Assembly: GCA_008638375.1 (NCBI GenBank)
Contig: CM018052.1
Location: 16,805,950 to 16,869,949 of the forward strand
Direction of reading: 5' to 3'
Source of the DNA: Nyssa sinensis
Taxonomy: Eukaryota > Streptophyta > Magnoliopsida > Cornales > Nyssaceae
DNA: 64,000 nt
Below are positions 12,240 to 24,654 of the stretch, one piece after another. Numbering within the stretch: the stretch's first letter is position 1; each line of letters opens with the position of its first letter. Made by a program: the position numbers and the translations under genes. Below the pieces are notes generated by a model. That model had not been told where the DNA came from. It worked only from the letters and a program-made list of their open reading frames with translations, and searched no databases.

Positions 12240-13160
12240 AAGTAGTATCTAGCCTCCCCTAAAATCCTATCAAAACCAATCCAAGGAGAAAATTTGCTCA
12301 TCTACCTCGCGGTTTCAGAAAACGCTATCAATTTTGTACTAACCAGACAAGATAAAAGAGTTCAAAAGCCTATTTTTTATGTAAGCAAGGCACTCTTGGA
12401 TGCAGAAACAAGGTACCCAGAGATTGAAAAGCTGGCCTTCGCTCTGATAATCTCTGCTTGGAAGCTCAGACCCTACTTTCAGGTGCATCCTATTGAAATC
12501 CTGACCACTTATCCACTAAAGTCAATACTACGGAAACCTGAAATCTTAAGTGGTCTGTGGAGCTGGGAGAATTTGATATATCCTACGTACCACGGACCTC
12601 CATCAAAGGGCAATCACTAGCGAATTTCGTTGCTGAATTCACTCTAGCACTACGCGACAAAGCACAGCCTAGTCAGAGCCCTGCTGTGTGGCAGCTTTAC
12701 ACTGACGAGTTGTCTACAGACAGAGGCTCTAGTGTTGGCATAGTGCTTCGGTCCCCCGATGGATTCATAGCAGAAAAGGCGGTCAACTTGGGATTCAGAG
12801 CCTCTAACAATGAAGCAGAGTATGAAGCCCTCATCCTCGGGATAAAACTAGCTCTAGAATACGAAGCCCAAAATCTCGAAGCGTTCTCTGACTCTCAACT
12901 TGTGGTAAGCCAAGTTTCAGGAGAATTTTCCACCAAAGATGAGAGAATGGTTCGGTATGCAGAGCTAGTAGGATTATTGAAGCGCTCCTTCTGAAAGTTC
13001 ACCATTCAGAAAATCGAGAGAGTTCAGAACTCTAGAGCCGATGCCCCGACAAACATAGCCTCCCATCTTAAACTAGAAGGGGATTCAACTCTGAGGATCT
13101 CTCATCAAATGAACCCAAGCATTGAAGAGGTACAATCCTCCCAGGTTTCAGAGTAGACTT
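12240..13160 (+). pseudogene. Element A RNase H and archaeal-type RNase H (broken)
   Basis: 12294-12560 is the usual retrotransposon RNase H-like domain (YLAVSENAI, then [11 protein letters not shown]). After a frameshift, 12557-12994 carries a second RNase H of archaeal type with its acidic residues in YTDE, NNEAEYEALILGIKLALE and SDSQLV. The second domain is a hallmark of Tat elements. It would degrade the RNA strand during reverse transcription. A TGA at 12992 ends the frame. Confidence 0.85.
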
Positions 13161-14074
13161 AAAGTTGGATGACTCCCATCCTCTAATATATAAAAGAAGG
13201 GCTGCTCCCAAAAGACAAAAATCAAGCTCGAAGAATTCAAATCAGGGCAGCTCGGTATTTAGTCTTGAATGGGAAGCCCTACCGAAGATCCTATACGTAA
13301 CCCCTGTTTCGGTGCTTGTCTCTAGAGGAATCTCAATACGTTTTAGCATAAATACACAAGAGGATCTACGGCAACTATAATGGTGGCAGAACCATAGCCC
13401 ACCGTGCCCTAACTCAGGGCTACTATTGGCCCACCATGCTGAAGCAAGCCAAAGAATATGTCCAAAAATATGACAAATGCCAACGATTCACCTTATATCA
13501 ACACCAACCCCACCATGAGCTTATCCTTATCGCCAGCCCATGGCCCTTTGCTCAATAGGAGATGGACATTATAGGGCCATTACCGAAGGCCTATCCAAAT
13601 AAAAGGTAACTATTGGTCGCTATTGATTACTTCTCCAAGTGGGCAAAGGCCGAGCCTCTAACTCACATCACAGAAGTAGAAGTAAAGAGCTTCATATGGA
13701 GGAACATAGTCTGCAGGTTCGGTGTACCTCGTATCATCATTTTAGACAACAGTACACAGTTTGCTGGCAAAATTTTTGAGAAATTTTGCAAAGACCTACA
13801 TATCAGTCATCATTTCGCTTTGCCGGGGCACCCCCAAGCAAATGGGCAAGCTGAGGTCACCAATCGCACAATTCTTGATGCCATTAAGAAAAGGTTAGAA
13901 AATGCCAAGGGAAGATGGGTCAAAGAACTCCTTGGTGTGCTCTAGGCTTAGAGAACTGCAAAAAGAATACCAACCGTTGAAACGCCGTTTTCACTTGCCT
14001 ATGGCTCGGAAATGGTGATTCATGTCGAAATTGGTATACCGACCTTGAGGACGGAGGCTTTCGACCAGGAAGCT
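13161..14074 (+). pseudogene. Element A integrase, N-terminal and catalytic part (broken)
   Basis: The zinc-binding HHCC region lies at about 13370-13490 but its first Cys is Tyr (KYDKC). The catalytic core at 13613-13945 shows Asp (AIDYFSKWA), Asp (ILDN) and Glu (GQAEVTNR), the D,D,E triad. Several stops and frameshifts occur. The gene is cut at 14074 by an unrelated solo LTR and resumes at 17580. It would insert the cDNA into the genome. Confidence 0.87.
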
Positions 14075-16859
14075 TGTCGCGCCCCGAATTCTCGACCGAA
14101 CCCGGGGACGTGACTAAAGCGAAATAAAGGAAGAAAATAAATAGACGAATAAATAAATGAATAACAATTTAACTAATATAGATACAAGCCTACATACATT
14201 CCTATTTTAAAAAAATTTTGGCAGAACCTCCTTTGTTTTTCGAGCCTTTTTTCCCTCTGATAATCACAATACATCATATATATACAAACACATCACAATC
14301 CATCCTCACTTGATGGCCACAATCTTATCAAAGTTAAATATACATCGCCTAATTATACAACCAAAAATATACAACCATGATACAACATATATGTCATTGG
14401 GCTTAAGCCCGTACATCACAAAACACACCTCTCGGGTCAAATATCCATCTACAGTCAAGTCTCCTCCACTCGGCTAGACTTCCTCAAGTCTCAGGTGTCG
14501 GGAGTGTCATCTGAAATATGGTTCCCACGAATGGGTCAGCTCAACTGTTGGTATGGTACAATACTAATGCAAGGAACAAAATTAAGACGTGGCATGTGCA
14601 AGTGTACATGTATATCTACATGCCTCCCTAATCATGCATACAATATAATGGCAATGTGCAAACTACATCTGTATAAAACCTATATCACGTTCACAATTTC
14701 ATCAACACAATGCACAGGCAATATGCGTGACACACCCATGCATCTCAATGTCACACCCATGTCTCGCTTCACGGTTCTTCCCCGTTGGCATGCAAGTACC
14801 AATATATGCCTCGCTTTACGGTCCGGACCCCGTAGGCATGCGAGTACCTAATGGCCAATTTTGGGTTTTTCACCACAGGATCTACACCCTCATAATGCAC
14901 CAGCACCTCGTGCTAACCCACACTCTGCTTTCAAGGAATCACGCTATGCCAATATGCCATGATTTCATCATGCAATAATACAGTTCAAATGAAACATCAC
15001 TTTCATAAGCATATGCAACATGCTTTAAATAATGCATCACATTTAAGATCAAATCACAAGACTTCATCCACAAATCTACGTGTCATGCTCGATCAATCTC
15101 AACACTTACGCAAATCCACATTTCACAATATCAACAATCTTTCTAGAATATAAATCACATATGATGACAACTCAAGAAGTAAATCACAACTCCCAAATAA
15201 TCTTAAAGAACACGAAGGCATATAAACAATCAACTCAAAATGTCTCAAAGCAATAACTCCTATGTGATCTTCTATCAGTAGATAAACACAAAAATCATTC
15301 AATCAATATGCACATCAATCCTAATTTAATCCTATTCCTTACTTAGCAAAGTACCATACCTGATCGGGTTATCTCAACCCTAAGGAGTTGTGTCCACTAC
15401 TCGGTCAACCAGCTGGTGAATAACTCAGTCCTAGTACTGTATCTGTCCAGGAGATCAAACAACCTCCTCCTTTCCCTTCAGTGTTCCTTTTAATAAATCA
15501 AGAAAGTCAGATGTCCTCCTCTTTCCTTTTTGACATCCCTCCATATGACGCTTATCTTCATTTCCTCTATTTTTCACCAAACACAACAGATAGTGACAGT
15601 AGCATACTAATCAGTATTGCAGCTGTTCAAGTTGCTGCTACTGATCTTAGGAGACCTAACTTTACTATATCCAATTCTTGCACCCACTCTCTCAACAGTT
15701 AAACTAAAAAAAATACTGCAGAATATGCAATTATCATTGGCAATGTGTCCCAATTAACCTTGTTGTCATCAGGCTTTATTAACCCTAAGCCATTGCTGTT
15801 ATTCTTGCTTAGAATATTGCCCTAACCCCAAGTTTCTCTTCTCAACTTATGGCGAAGAAATTGCCTTGGAGGCAGAGAACAAAACCCAGAACACCAACAA
15901 TCAAAAAGGAAAAGTTTATGATCACATTCACTGCACTAAGAAATTTTCACAAGTCGCAACATCCAAATCTGTCCACCGAACTCCATGTTCCTACTTAAAC
16001 CCACATCCACAAGTCAATGAAATTAAAGCTCAAAACCATCCAACACTCACTACATCAGCTTCATCTATCAGCGGATTTTCCCCCTGCATGATCTCTGTTT
16101 CCATTGCAATGGAACAGATTCAGTAGCACCAACAGAATCAAATGAGTTCCATTGTACGTCATTCTCTTATCTGGCCTGCTCCTCTATATTTGTGCTTGTC
16201 ATTGCAACGATCATTGCCGACCATGGCTGCTATATTGACATTGGTAGTTGTCAATTACCAACCAAAGATCATCGCAACACGGTCCACCATCCTCTGTTGA
16301 ATCAACCCATGACTACCGGACTAGCCAACCCTGAAGCAGGAACTCAATTCAGGCCACGATCTAGTGATATGGCCGAAGTCGACACGTCCCAATAGTAGAC
16401 ACGCAACTCTCTGCTCTGGCAAACAAGTCTGTCCCCAAATAGCTTCAGACTTAACCTGAGAAGGAACACAAACATAACCCAAATGCTAGGCATATCATAG
16501 ACCTTCAGGCCTGCCGTAACCCCAGCTGCGACTATCATCAGCCCCTGATAAATTAGCCCATCAAATTGTACAGCATGAGTTGCTGCACCCCTGCAACTCC
16601 AAAATCTCCACAATCCTAATTCAGAATTCGAACTCTAGCTTCCCTTCGATGTTCTTTGATACTGCTGCCCCTGAATTGCAAATCAACTCCTCAATCGTCC
16701 GGGTTGCCCAACCCCAGAATCTCCTCCGCACCACATAAGGTCCAATGATCACCTTCAAACATGGCTGGATCACAAATCCGACCTGCTCACTCTCCTGCTC
16801 TACGTCAAACCCAAACAACCACACACAAAACCGCAACACAAATCCCATTCTGTGAAGCC

Positions 16860-16910
<51 letters not shown>

Positions 16911-17579
16911 AGCTTCACAACACAACAATTATATATATACATACCTCTGCATCGCTACCGGATTCGAACAACCCAATGGGTGGTACGGCAAGGCAATCCG
17001 GTTGTGAGATCGGCAAGAGTTTCTCGACCTGAACCCTCTAGATCTCTCGTTCTCTAGATCTCTCGAGAGTCACTTCTCCCTCTGCCGACCGTCGCCCCTC
17101 TTCTCCTCTCTTCTTCTTTCTCTTTTTTTCTCTTTTCCTTCCTTTTTCTTTCTCTCTTTTCTTCTGTTTTCACGCAACATGCACCGCCCCTGTTTTTCTA
17201 TCTCTTATCTTCTCGGTTTCTCCTTCCCCAAATTCTTATCTCTTCCCGATTTTCTATCCATTAGACAACATACATATTATTTTTATTTTTTTATTTTTTT
17301 ATTTTTTATTTTTGTTTCAATAATTTCCTTTAGAAATTTCACGGACATATATATATGTATATATCTTTTTAATATCTTTATTTCACAAATATTAAATTAT
17401 CTTATGCCGATAAAAACTGCCATAAAGCCGGGACTTAATTTAATTATTTATTTACCACTATTGGTTCTCGTTCGGGTCCCATATTATATTCTTATAATTT
17501 ATGATTCGTATCAATCCCATGGATTTATCCTGGCACTTCGTTAATCGGTTTAAATAATTTTTTTTTTCAAGTCTCTACA
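14075..17579 (-). repeat. Solo LTR, family C
   Basis: Begins TGTCGCGCCCCG and ends AGTCTCTACA with a perfect TSD AAGCT on both sides, interrupting integrase. By analogy with family B, whose right end is GTGACA, it lies on the minus strand. Its 3505 bp contain no recognisable protein domain, a long TA microsatellite (16862-16904), a two-copy short repeat (CTCGCTT.ACGGT, 14762-14850) and pyrimidine-rich tracts at 17060-17330. The solo-LTR reading rests on its ends, the TSD and lack of coding. Confidence 0.78.
16862..16904. repeat. (TA)n microsatellite
   Basis: About 21 uninterrupted TA units within the family C LTR. Confidence 0.95.
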
Positions 17580-17934
17580 AAGCTAATGACCAAGAGCTTG
17601 CAGAAAACTTAGAACTGCTTGAAGAGAGATGAGATCAGGCCAGGATAAAAAAAATAAAAATAAAAACAAAAAAAATGAAGCATATCAGTGCAGGGCAGCC
17701 AATAGTTCCAGTCAAAAGCTGAAGCCTATGAACTTCCAGCTCAGGGATCTAGTCCTAAGAAGGGTATTCCCTAATACCAAGGATCCTACTATGGGAAAGC
17801 TCTCACCCAACTGGGAAGGCCCATACAAGGTAACAAAAATCGTCAGACCTACTACGTACTGGTTGGAAGATATGAGCAGGAAGCCTGTATCTAGGCCCTG
17901 GAATATAGAACACTTACGAAAATACTATCAGTAA
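17580..17934 (+). pseudogene. Element A integrase C-terminal part
   Basis: Starts with the second TSD copy AAGCT and continues the integrase. From 17701 it keeps the family's C-terminal domain: LVLRRVFPNTKDPTMGKL, NWEGPYKVTKIV and the end WNIEHLRKYYQ followed by TAA. An A-rich insertion near 17647-17672 replaces sequence that element D retains. This end is conserved in all three Tat copies here. Confidence 0.85.
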
Positions 17935-17967
17935 AAATTTTCTTTTTTACTTTCCAAAGTGTTTTCA

Positions 17968-18440
17968 TCTTAATGTACAGACCCCTAAAAATCTTACAAC
18001 CAATGCAAGAGTTACAAGCCTAGTCTATCTAAATGTACAGACCCCTAAAAACCTTGCAGCCAATGCAAGAGTTGCAGGTCTGGTCTATCTTAATGTACAG
18101 ACCCATAAAAACCTTGTAGTCAATGCAAGAGTTACAAGTCTGGTTCATCTTAATGTACAGACCCCTAAAAACCTTGCAGCCAATGCAAGAGTTACAGGTT
18201 TAGTCCATCTTAATGTACAGACCCCTAAAAACCTTGCAACCAATACGAGAGTTACAAGTCTGGTTCATCTTAATGTACAGATCCCTAAAAACCTTGCAGC
18301 CGATGCGAGAGTTACAGGTCTGGTCCTTCTTAATATACAGACCCCTAAAAACCTTGCAGCCAATGCAAGAGTTACAGATTTGGTCCATCTTAATATACAG
18401 ACCCCTACAACCTTGTAGTCACTACAAGAGCCATAGGTCT
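17968..18440 (+). repeat. 60-bp tandem array after pol (element A)
   Basis: Nearly eight copies at an exact 60-bp period, each starting near TGTACAGACCCCTAAAAA and ending GGTCTGGTCCATC. Each unit carries the inverted pair CAGACC and GGTCTG about 34 bp apart. It lies between pol and the convergent antisense gene. Elements D and E have different-length arrays at the same place. The ORFs crossing it on either strand are repeat translations. Confidence 0.95.
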
Positions 18441-19060
18441 GGACAGTGCTCAATGAACTCTAAAAAAGGCTGTGTATCCATTACAAGCATTAAAGCCTTG
18501 ATTCATCTTTCAAAGAGGACTATCTAAAAAGTCAGAGATGTTGATTGCTCGGTATAAATTCAATTATTCAAAAAATTATCATCAATCCATGTTATAGAAG
18601 GTTGGATTAGCTGTTGCACCTACTTAATTACAAGTCTTTTTTCTCGGAAGACAGTTATCAGTCCGCGCTTGATTTAATTGCAAGTTAAGGAGAGGTCTGA
18701 AGCTTGACACGTAATCCGCTTTCTAAAGATTCTTACTTGAGTTAATTACAAGTTTTAACGATAAGGGGTCCAAAGTTTTATTAACAAAGCAGTGATAATC
18801 TGAAAAGAAAGACTTGTTTAAAGTGTTGGAGTTCATTGCAAGCTTGGAAGCTCGGCATATCAAAACAGTCAACACATTAACATCCATAACAACTCATAAG
18901 TATTATTGCTCTAGAGATTTTATTAGTAAATAAAGCTTTAAAGTTGACAAAGTACATAAGTCCTGGGAAAGTCAATTTCATTAATAATTGGCCCAAAAAG
19001 TACATGAGTTTTGGAAGATTACAAAGGGGAAAAATAAAAGTACAAGAAACCCAAGTCTAT
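18441..19060 (+). other. Non-coding 3' region of element A
   Basis: AT-rich, with recurring TTAATTGCAAGTT-like phrases also seen in elements D (35700-36100) and E. No gene seen. It ends at the family B insertion. Confidence 0.6.
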
Positions 19061-22000
19061 TGTCACGACCCGAAATCCACCCTATGCGGATCTCGTGTCG
19101 TGGGACCGACCCGAAGGCCGTCCCTACTTTTTCCATTCCTGTATCATAGTACTAATATGCAAAGTACTATAACCTCAAAACAATAACAACGGAAGTCTTA
19201 TCAGTAATAGTACATCAGCGGAAGTCTTTCAATACACAATGTTAGCGAAAGTCTTTACAATACATAATATGGTTCTACATAAACAAAATAAGAACCAAAC
19301 ATGACCAGCACCCGAGGGTGGTGAATACATGGGAGAACTAAAACATAAACTGATGCATTTCCTCAAATGTCCTTCTACGTCTTTAAACTCCTACCGGGGT
19401 CTCGCGGCATCAGCACCTAAAATGGGGGTGAGGATGGTGGAATGAGCTACAAGAGCCCAGCAAGTAAATACAGATCTCTGACACTGGTATCGAGGATCAT
19501 AAAAGAATATGAATCCAAGAACAAGAATATAATAGCCAATCATAAGAAATAAGATGCTATGATAGCCAGTGGGAACAGTTGCCATAAGGGCCAATAAACA
19601 ATGGAACACAATGTACAATTAGGAGTAAGGGACATAACATCAGCATGAAACTCTTAACAACAATATATCAATATGAACGTGCTGCCACAATAAACCGATC
19701 ACAATTAGATCAATAAAGGAATATCTCGCAATACAAGATAATCACAAGAATAAGGTAATTCAACATTTACAGTCGAACAATCGTATAAGAGATGCTTTTG
19801 TTCTGTGTCAGGGCTTGATATGCCCTCGGTCCTTGAGGGCCCGGTTTACCCCCTTCAGTGCATTCCAGTGTATAGCCATATGTCCGTTCACGGACTCGAC
19901 CCGAAGGTCTTCAGTGTATTTAAAAGTATCGGATGGATATTGTGACTGAGCACAAATCCAGTATACATAAACATTTCATGATCATAAATGATTCCATAGG
20001 AGTATATAAAAATAGAATATCATCAATTCAATGGAAACATAACAATAGTCATTTCAAAGCACGGTTCAACATGATAACAATGGTACAACAATAAATCAAT
20101 GTCTACCAGATAGGACAATATCACATTGTGGAGACAATAACATCAGATACGCTCAGGAGTACAAGTTTGGCAGTAAAAGAATGAACTTGGCTTGATAACA
20201 CCACATGGAAGAGAAAGGGTATCTACTTACCTCTAATGCGTTGCTAAATCAGTCTCCTGTAGGTTTGCCTTTTCCCGTTGAGTTCCCTATATATCAGTAA
20301 ATACGTTTCAGAATAATTTCTATTCACCAAATTCTATGCCTTGCTATGATCAGTATTTCTAATACTTATTTAGACTTTTATATGTCTGTTGTTCTCGGAA
20401 CCTCTTTTCATAATTTTGACATTACCAATAGATTCAGAAGGTTCAGAATAATAAAAATTCACTAGTTCTTTAATTCAATCGGAGTCCATTTGACTCACCT
20501 ATGAAGCAGGGGTATTTTGGTCATTTTTACAAGTCGTAACTTTTCGAGACTCCGTCTCGTGAAACGGACCTCACCATTGGACTCAGAGCATGCGAGATAA
20601 TAAAAATTGACTATTCATTTGCCCTATTTGGACCTCGTTTGACCCACTTTTGAGTCAGGGGTATTTTTGTAAAATTAACATTTCTCTGTTGGGCCTTAGT
20701 GGAATTATCTATAACTTTTGGGGTCAAAATGTAATTATGCAGAGTTGCGGTCTGAACCAGTTGGTTCAGAACCAGAAACCCTAAACCGGTTCCATTCCAC
20801 TGTGAACCAACCGGTTCAGTTAACTTCAGAGAACCGGATTGAGATATCCAATTCTCTCACCTTATCCACGGTTTGGACAACCCCAACCCAATTCCAATCC
20901 CTTATATCCGTGATCGAACAAGCCCAAATTATTTTAAATTTTAAAACAAAACGACACAGTGTTGGTACCTGTATTGCAGTCGGTCGGATCTCAACCCGAC
21001 CCGACCCAGACCCGGTCTCATCTTGACCTGAAGAAGCCCCCGATAATCCGGTCGTCTTCTCCGGTGGGTTTTCCGGCCACAGTCGCCGGAACAGTGAAGT
21101 TCCTCACGGATCTTCATGGTTTTACGTCCAAACTTTACTGTTTTTCTTCCCAATGAAATCTAGGATTTAAAGAAACGTTTTAGGACTGGTTTTAACCTCC
21201 AACATCACCAATTTCACGCACCCATTCCCAGTTTCTGGCGTTGCACCGGTGAGGGAATAACTGGCCACAGAATGGCCATTTCTTGACCATTTAAACCGAT
21301 TCAAAGCGTTTTGGAATCCTGGGGTAATTTCCTATTCATATTATGGTTCAATTTTCCACTTGGGTTCACCTATTTTAAATCACCATTTCTAACCGAAACC
21401 CAGTTCTGGTTTTCTTATTTTTTTTTCTTTCCTGTTTCGAGTCCTACCAATTCACAATAGCATGCAAGAAGAATCTACGCAACACAGCAAGATTTGGTTA
21501 CCTGTTTTAGTTGCTGATTTCCTTCAACTGCTTAAATCGGTTCTCTCTCTCTCTCTAACTTCTTGCGCCTCGATTTCCTTCTTTTCCTGCATTTCAGTTT
21601 TTCTCTTTTCCACTAACCCTTTATTTCTTCCCTTAACCGACCCCCAGTCGGTGGCCCTTGCCACCTGTAGCTGCGGTGGCAGCATACCCATGCACACAAG
21701 ACACCTCACACCTATTTCTCTCTCTCCTCTCCTCCTCACACATTGCACCCTAGCCCTCTCTTGCTGATTTCCCACTCGGTGGCTTTGCCACCTCCTCATC
21801 ATGCAAGGCCCACATGACACCCACTTTACATACCTATTATATATATATATGCAACCGTATACATATATATATATATGTATATATAATATTCATAATCATT
21901 TAGATTTACTTTAAAAATTTATGCGTCGACATTCACTTGCACGTTTTCTAGTAAAATCGGCTTCCGGTGCAACGGCACCCGGACACCCGTGACTGCCTGC

Positions 22001-22138
22001 CTCTCGTATCTATGCATCGTAATTAAACAATACAGTCTATTACGCATCCACTTTTATTTATGTCATATAACGGCTTATAATTCGGGATTACATTTTATAG
22101 CCCGGTGTACATGCTATATCTCGGGTCGGGATATTACA
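19061..22138 (-). repeat. Solo LTR B3 (family B)
   Basis: Begins TGTCACGACCCGAAATCC and ends CGGGTCGGGATATTACA, with a perfect TSD TCTAT. It is 3078 bp, minus orientation, and parallels B2 closely over most of its length (for example both have CCGTTCACGGACTYGACCCG). It contains CT- and AT-rich tracts (21541-21900) and no gag or pol. Confidence 0.88.
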
Positions 22139-22235
22139 TCTATTGCTGGTTCAAGCCACATCTAAGTATCAGGGATAAAGAGAGTCCACTATGTCAAGAT
22201 CACGTTCTTCTTTCTTTTATTCATTCTCTTCAAAC

Positions 22236-24214
22236 TCAGCACACTGCATCCATATCAGCTTGAGCAGATACTTCTGTTGAGGAAAGATCAGGAAGTGCTA
22301 CCTCATCAGCATCGTCCCGCACCTCGGTCTCACCAAGAGGGACTTCGACATCAATCCTAGTCAAATCAAGGTCGGGGTACTTCGTGAGGAGTTTTTCTCT
22401 AAAGGTATTGTACCCATGCTCGATCAGCTCTCCACTCATCTCTTCGACTCCAGCCTTCATCTCTACTTCGGTCTGGGCCTTGGCAGATTTGGCTGTATCT
22501 TGGATCTTCTGGGTGGAAAAGGACTGAAAGTCTTCAAACCTCTTTTGGAGGTCTTCCAACTTCTGAGCAAGGGAGTCTCATTTAGACTCTAAGATGGAGT
22601 ATGAGTTCGCAGCCTCCTTCAGCTTCTCATTGGCAGCAGTGGCAGTGGACTGGGCTGTCTCCAACTGTAGTTGGCCTCATCCATCTCAAATTGGAGGTTA
22701 TCAATCAACTCTGAATCCGCTAAGAACTCCATAATGGTAGCAAAGCATGTATAGTCTAAAAAATAAAAAGCAAACAGGTTAGAACAGGTAAAGCTACAGA
22801 ACGTAAAAAAGAAAAGAAAAAATAAATGAGAGAGCTCGCAAGTTACCCTCAACTAGAAGGACAGCAGGTCCTTAACGATCTTCTCCACCTTCAGACCTTT
22901 GTATTTGCTTGGGCCTGAAGCCCAAGACTCATTGAAAGCTTTCTTCACAGCCAAGTAGCCAGAATCATCAAGCGTAGCAGCAGTAGTAGAGGCGGCAGCC
23001 TTCCCCTTCCCCCTTCGCTTGGTCAAAACAGTAGGGGTAGGCTCTGGAATAGGAGGCTCCTTCACACCCTCAGACAGTGTCCGGTCTAAGGAACTCGAAA
23101 AAGCCTCTTCATCTTCACATAAAGAGGTGGGTCGGCAAGGGTGGAAGTTTCCCCTACCATTTTCTTCTTCTTTCCTGGTGCCTAGTTTGACATCAGGGAT
23201 TTCTTCAAGTTACTAGTCCTACTTTTTGTCAGGCCGGCTTCCATTAGGTGTTCAGGAGAAAAATGGCGGTATGAGCCCTATTGCTGGTCTAGAAAAGCCG
23301 ATGGTATTTGTCTTGAAGATCAATAGTGAAGATTGATCTCTTCCAAGCTCCTTTGTCTGCACGGAAGCCACAAAACATAGAGGTTGTCTGCACGGAAGCC
23401 ACAAAACATAGAGGTTGGACAAACAGTGAAGAAATAAATATGAAAGTAGTAGCAAGATTACATCAGCAATGGGGGAGGGCTCACCCTTAAAGCCAGTACT
23501 CTAGGGGAATGTCGAGGTCTGATCCTCGAAGTCTTCCAGCTCCCATCCTCTTCCTACGAAAAAGTACCACTTCTTCCATGTTTTATTGGAAGTAGGTACC
23601 GGGGAGAGGGGTCGGAACCCCTTGTCGAAGGACATGTAAAACAAGCCTTCCGACCTAAGATATTTCATATCCATATTACTACGGATCAGGTCTAGGTTTA
23701 CTTCGACGCCATTCAAATGTCCTAAAATTATAAATCCTAACAAATGCCTCCAAATATTAACATTGAGGTCAGCAGGACAAATATTAAACCATTTGAAGAA
23801 AGCCCTAACTAGAAAAAGAAGGGGGAACCTAAGCCCTATCTCAAACCTCTCGAGATAGATACAAATTTCGCCTGGACCAACATCGGAAGGGCAATCCAAG
23901 GAATTGGGGGCTCTACAAGTTACATTTTGAGGGAAGTTGAAAGCAGCCCTCAAATCACTTAACATGTCCTCAGTAATGACGTTTTCTCCTTCCTCTCTTT
24001 GGGAGGGCCTACCTGAGGTCTCCCTTGCTCTGTTCCTAGGTTCAATAAATGCGTCTACAATCCTAAATTTAGGACTAGAGTGAGACTCTACTATCCTATT
24101 TATGGCATTATCGGAAGAGCTACTACCTACAATGTGAATTTGTGACAGTACAATTGACTCAGATGAATTTTCTGAACCATAGCCAACGCCAGACAGGGCA
24201 TCTGAGGCCGATAT
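22236..24214 (-). pseudogene. Element A antisense accessory gene, three exons, broken
   Basis: On the strand opposite pol. Exon 1 (24214-23485) contains a block resembling the plant 'putative gypsy type transposon' domain (PF04195): IYLERFEIGLRFPLLFLVR, then WKKWYFFVGRGWE. Intron 1 is 23484-23357 (GTGAGC...GTGCAG), intron 2 is 22846-22756 (GTAACT...TTTTAG). Exon 2 is basic (KRRGKGKAAAS); exon 3 is a charged coiled-coil-like region ending in the conserved YPDLDL block. The start codon is ATA where elements D and E have ATG, and there are stops and a 1-bp loss after intron 2. Likely related in role to the antisense gene of maize Grande; function unknown. Confidence 0.75.
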
Positions 24215-24633
24215 TATGAAAAAGAAGAAGAAGAGGAATTAAAAAAAGAAAAAAAAGAGAGATAAACAAGAAGATAAGTCAAACCTGAAACTCGACCGGG
24301 GAAAAAAGCCTACAACGGCGACGATCACCTTCAACCTCTCTGTTCACTCTGACTTGATGGCGAGGTATTTTGATTCTTAAAGCAATGAAAATGATGAAGG
24401 GAAGGGCATATGCATACCTCTTTCTCCCCTTTCTAAAGGCTTTTGAAGTGGGGGCCCATCACATTGAACCGTTGTGGCGGTTGGAGGAAATGATGGCCTC
24501 GAAAGCCCAAATGGCGGCAGACGCAATAAATGCCACATCAATGGTCATCTAGGAAAACGAAGAGGCAAGCTGCGTGGACATAACATGTGACCTTTCGGAA
24601 GCCCACAGCCTCAGTTATGTGGTGCACTAAACT
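24215..24633 (-). promoter_or_regulatory. Upstream region of the element A antisense gene
   Basis: Collinear with the promoter region of the element D copy (both carry AAATGATGAAGGGAAGGGC). Where D has CTATAAAAAG, this copy has CCTTTAGAAAGG (around 24430, minus), a degraded TATA box. Confidence 0.45.
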
Positions 24634-24654
24634 AAGGCTTGGGGGGGGAGTAAC
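24634..24654 (+). other. Element A polypurine tract
   Basis: AAGGCTTGGGGGGGGAG immediately before the 3' LTR; the plus-strand DNA primer site expected of an LTR element. Elements D and E have the same tract. Confidence 0.85.

Noticed and set aside
17968..18440. Regular 60-bp repeats resembling a CRISPR array
   Set aside because: The whole unit repeats with no unique spacers, and the context is a plant retrotransposon.
18200..18453. Proteins predicted from the 60-bp array
   Set aside because: 60 is a multiple of three, so repeats give long open frames by chance; no start context or domain.
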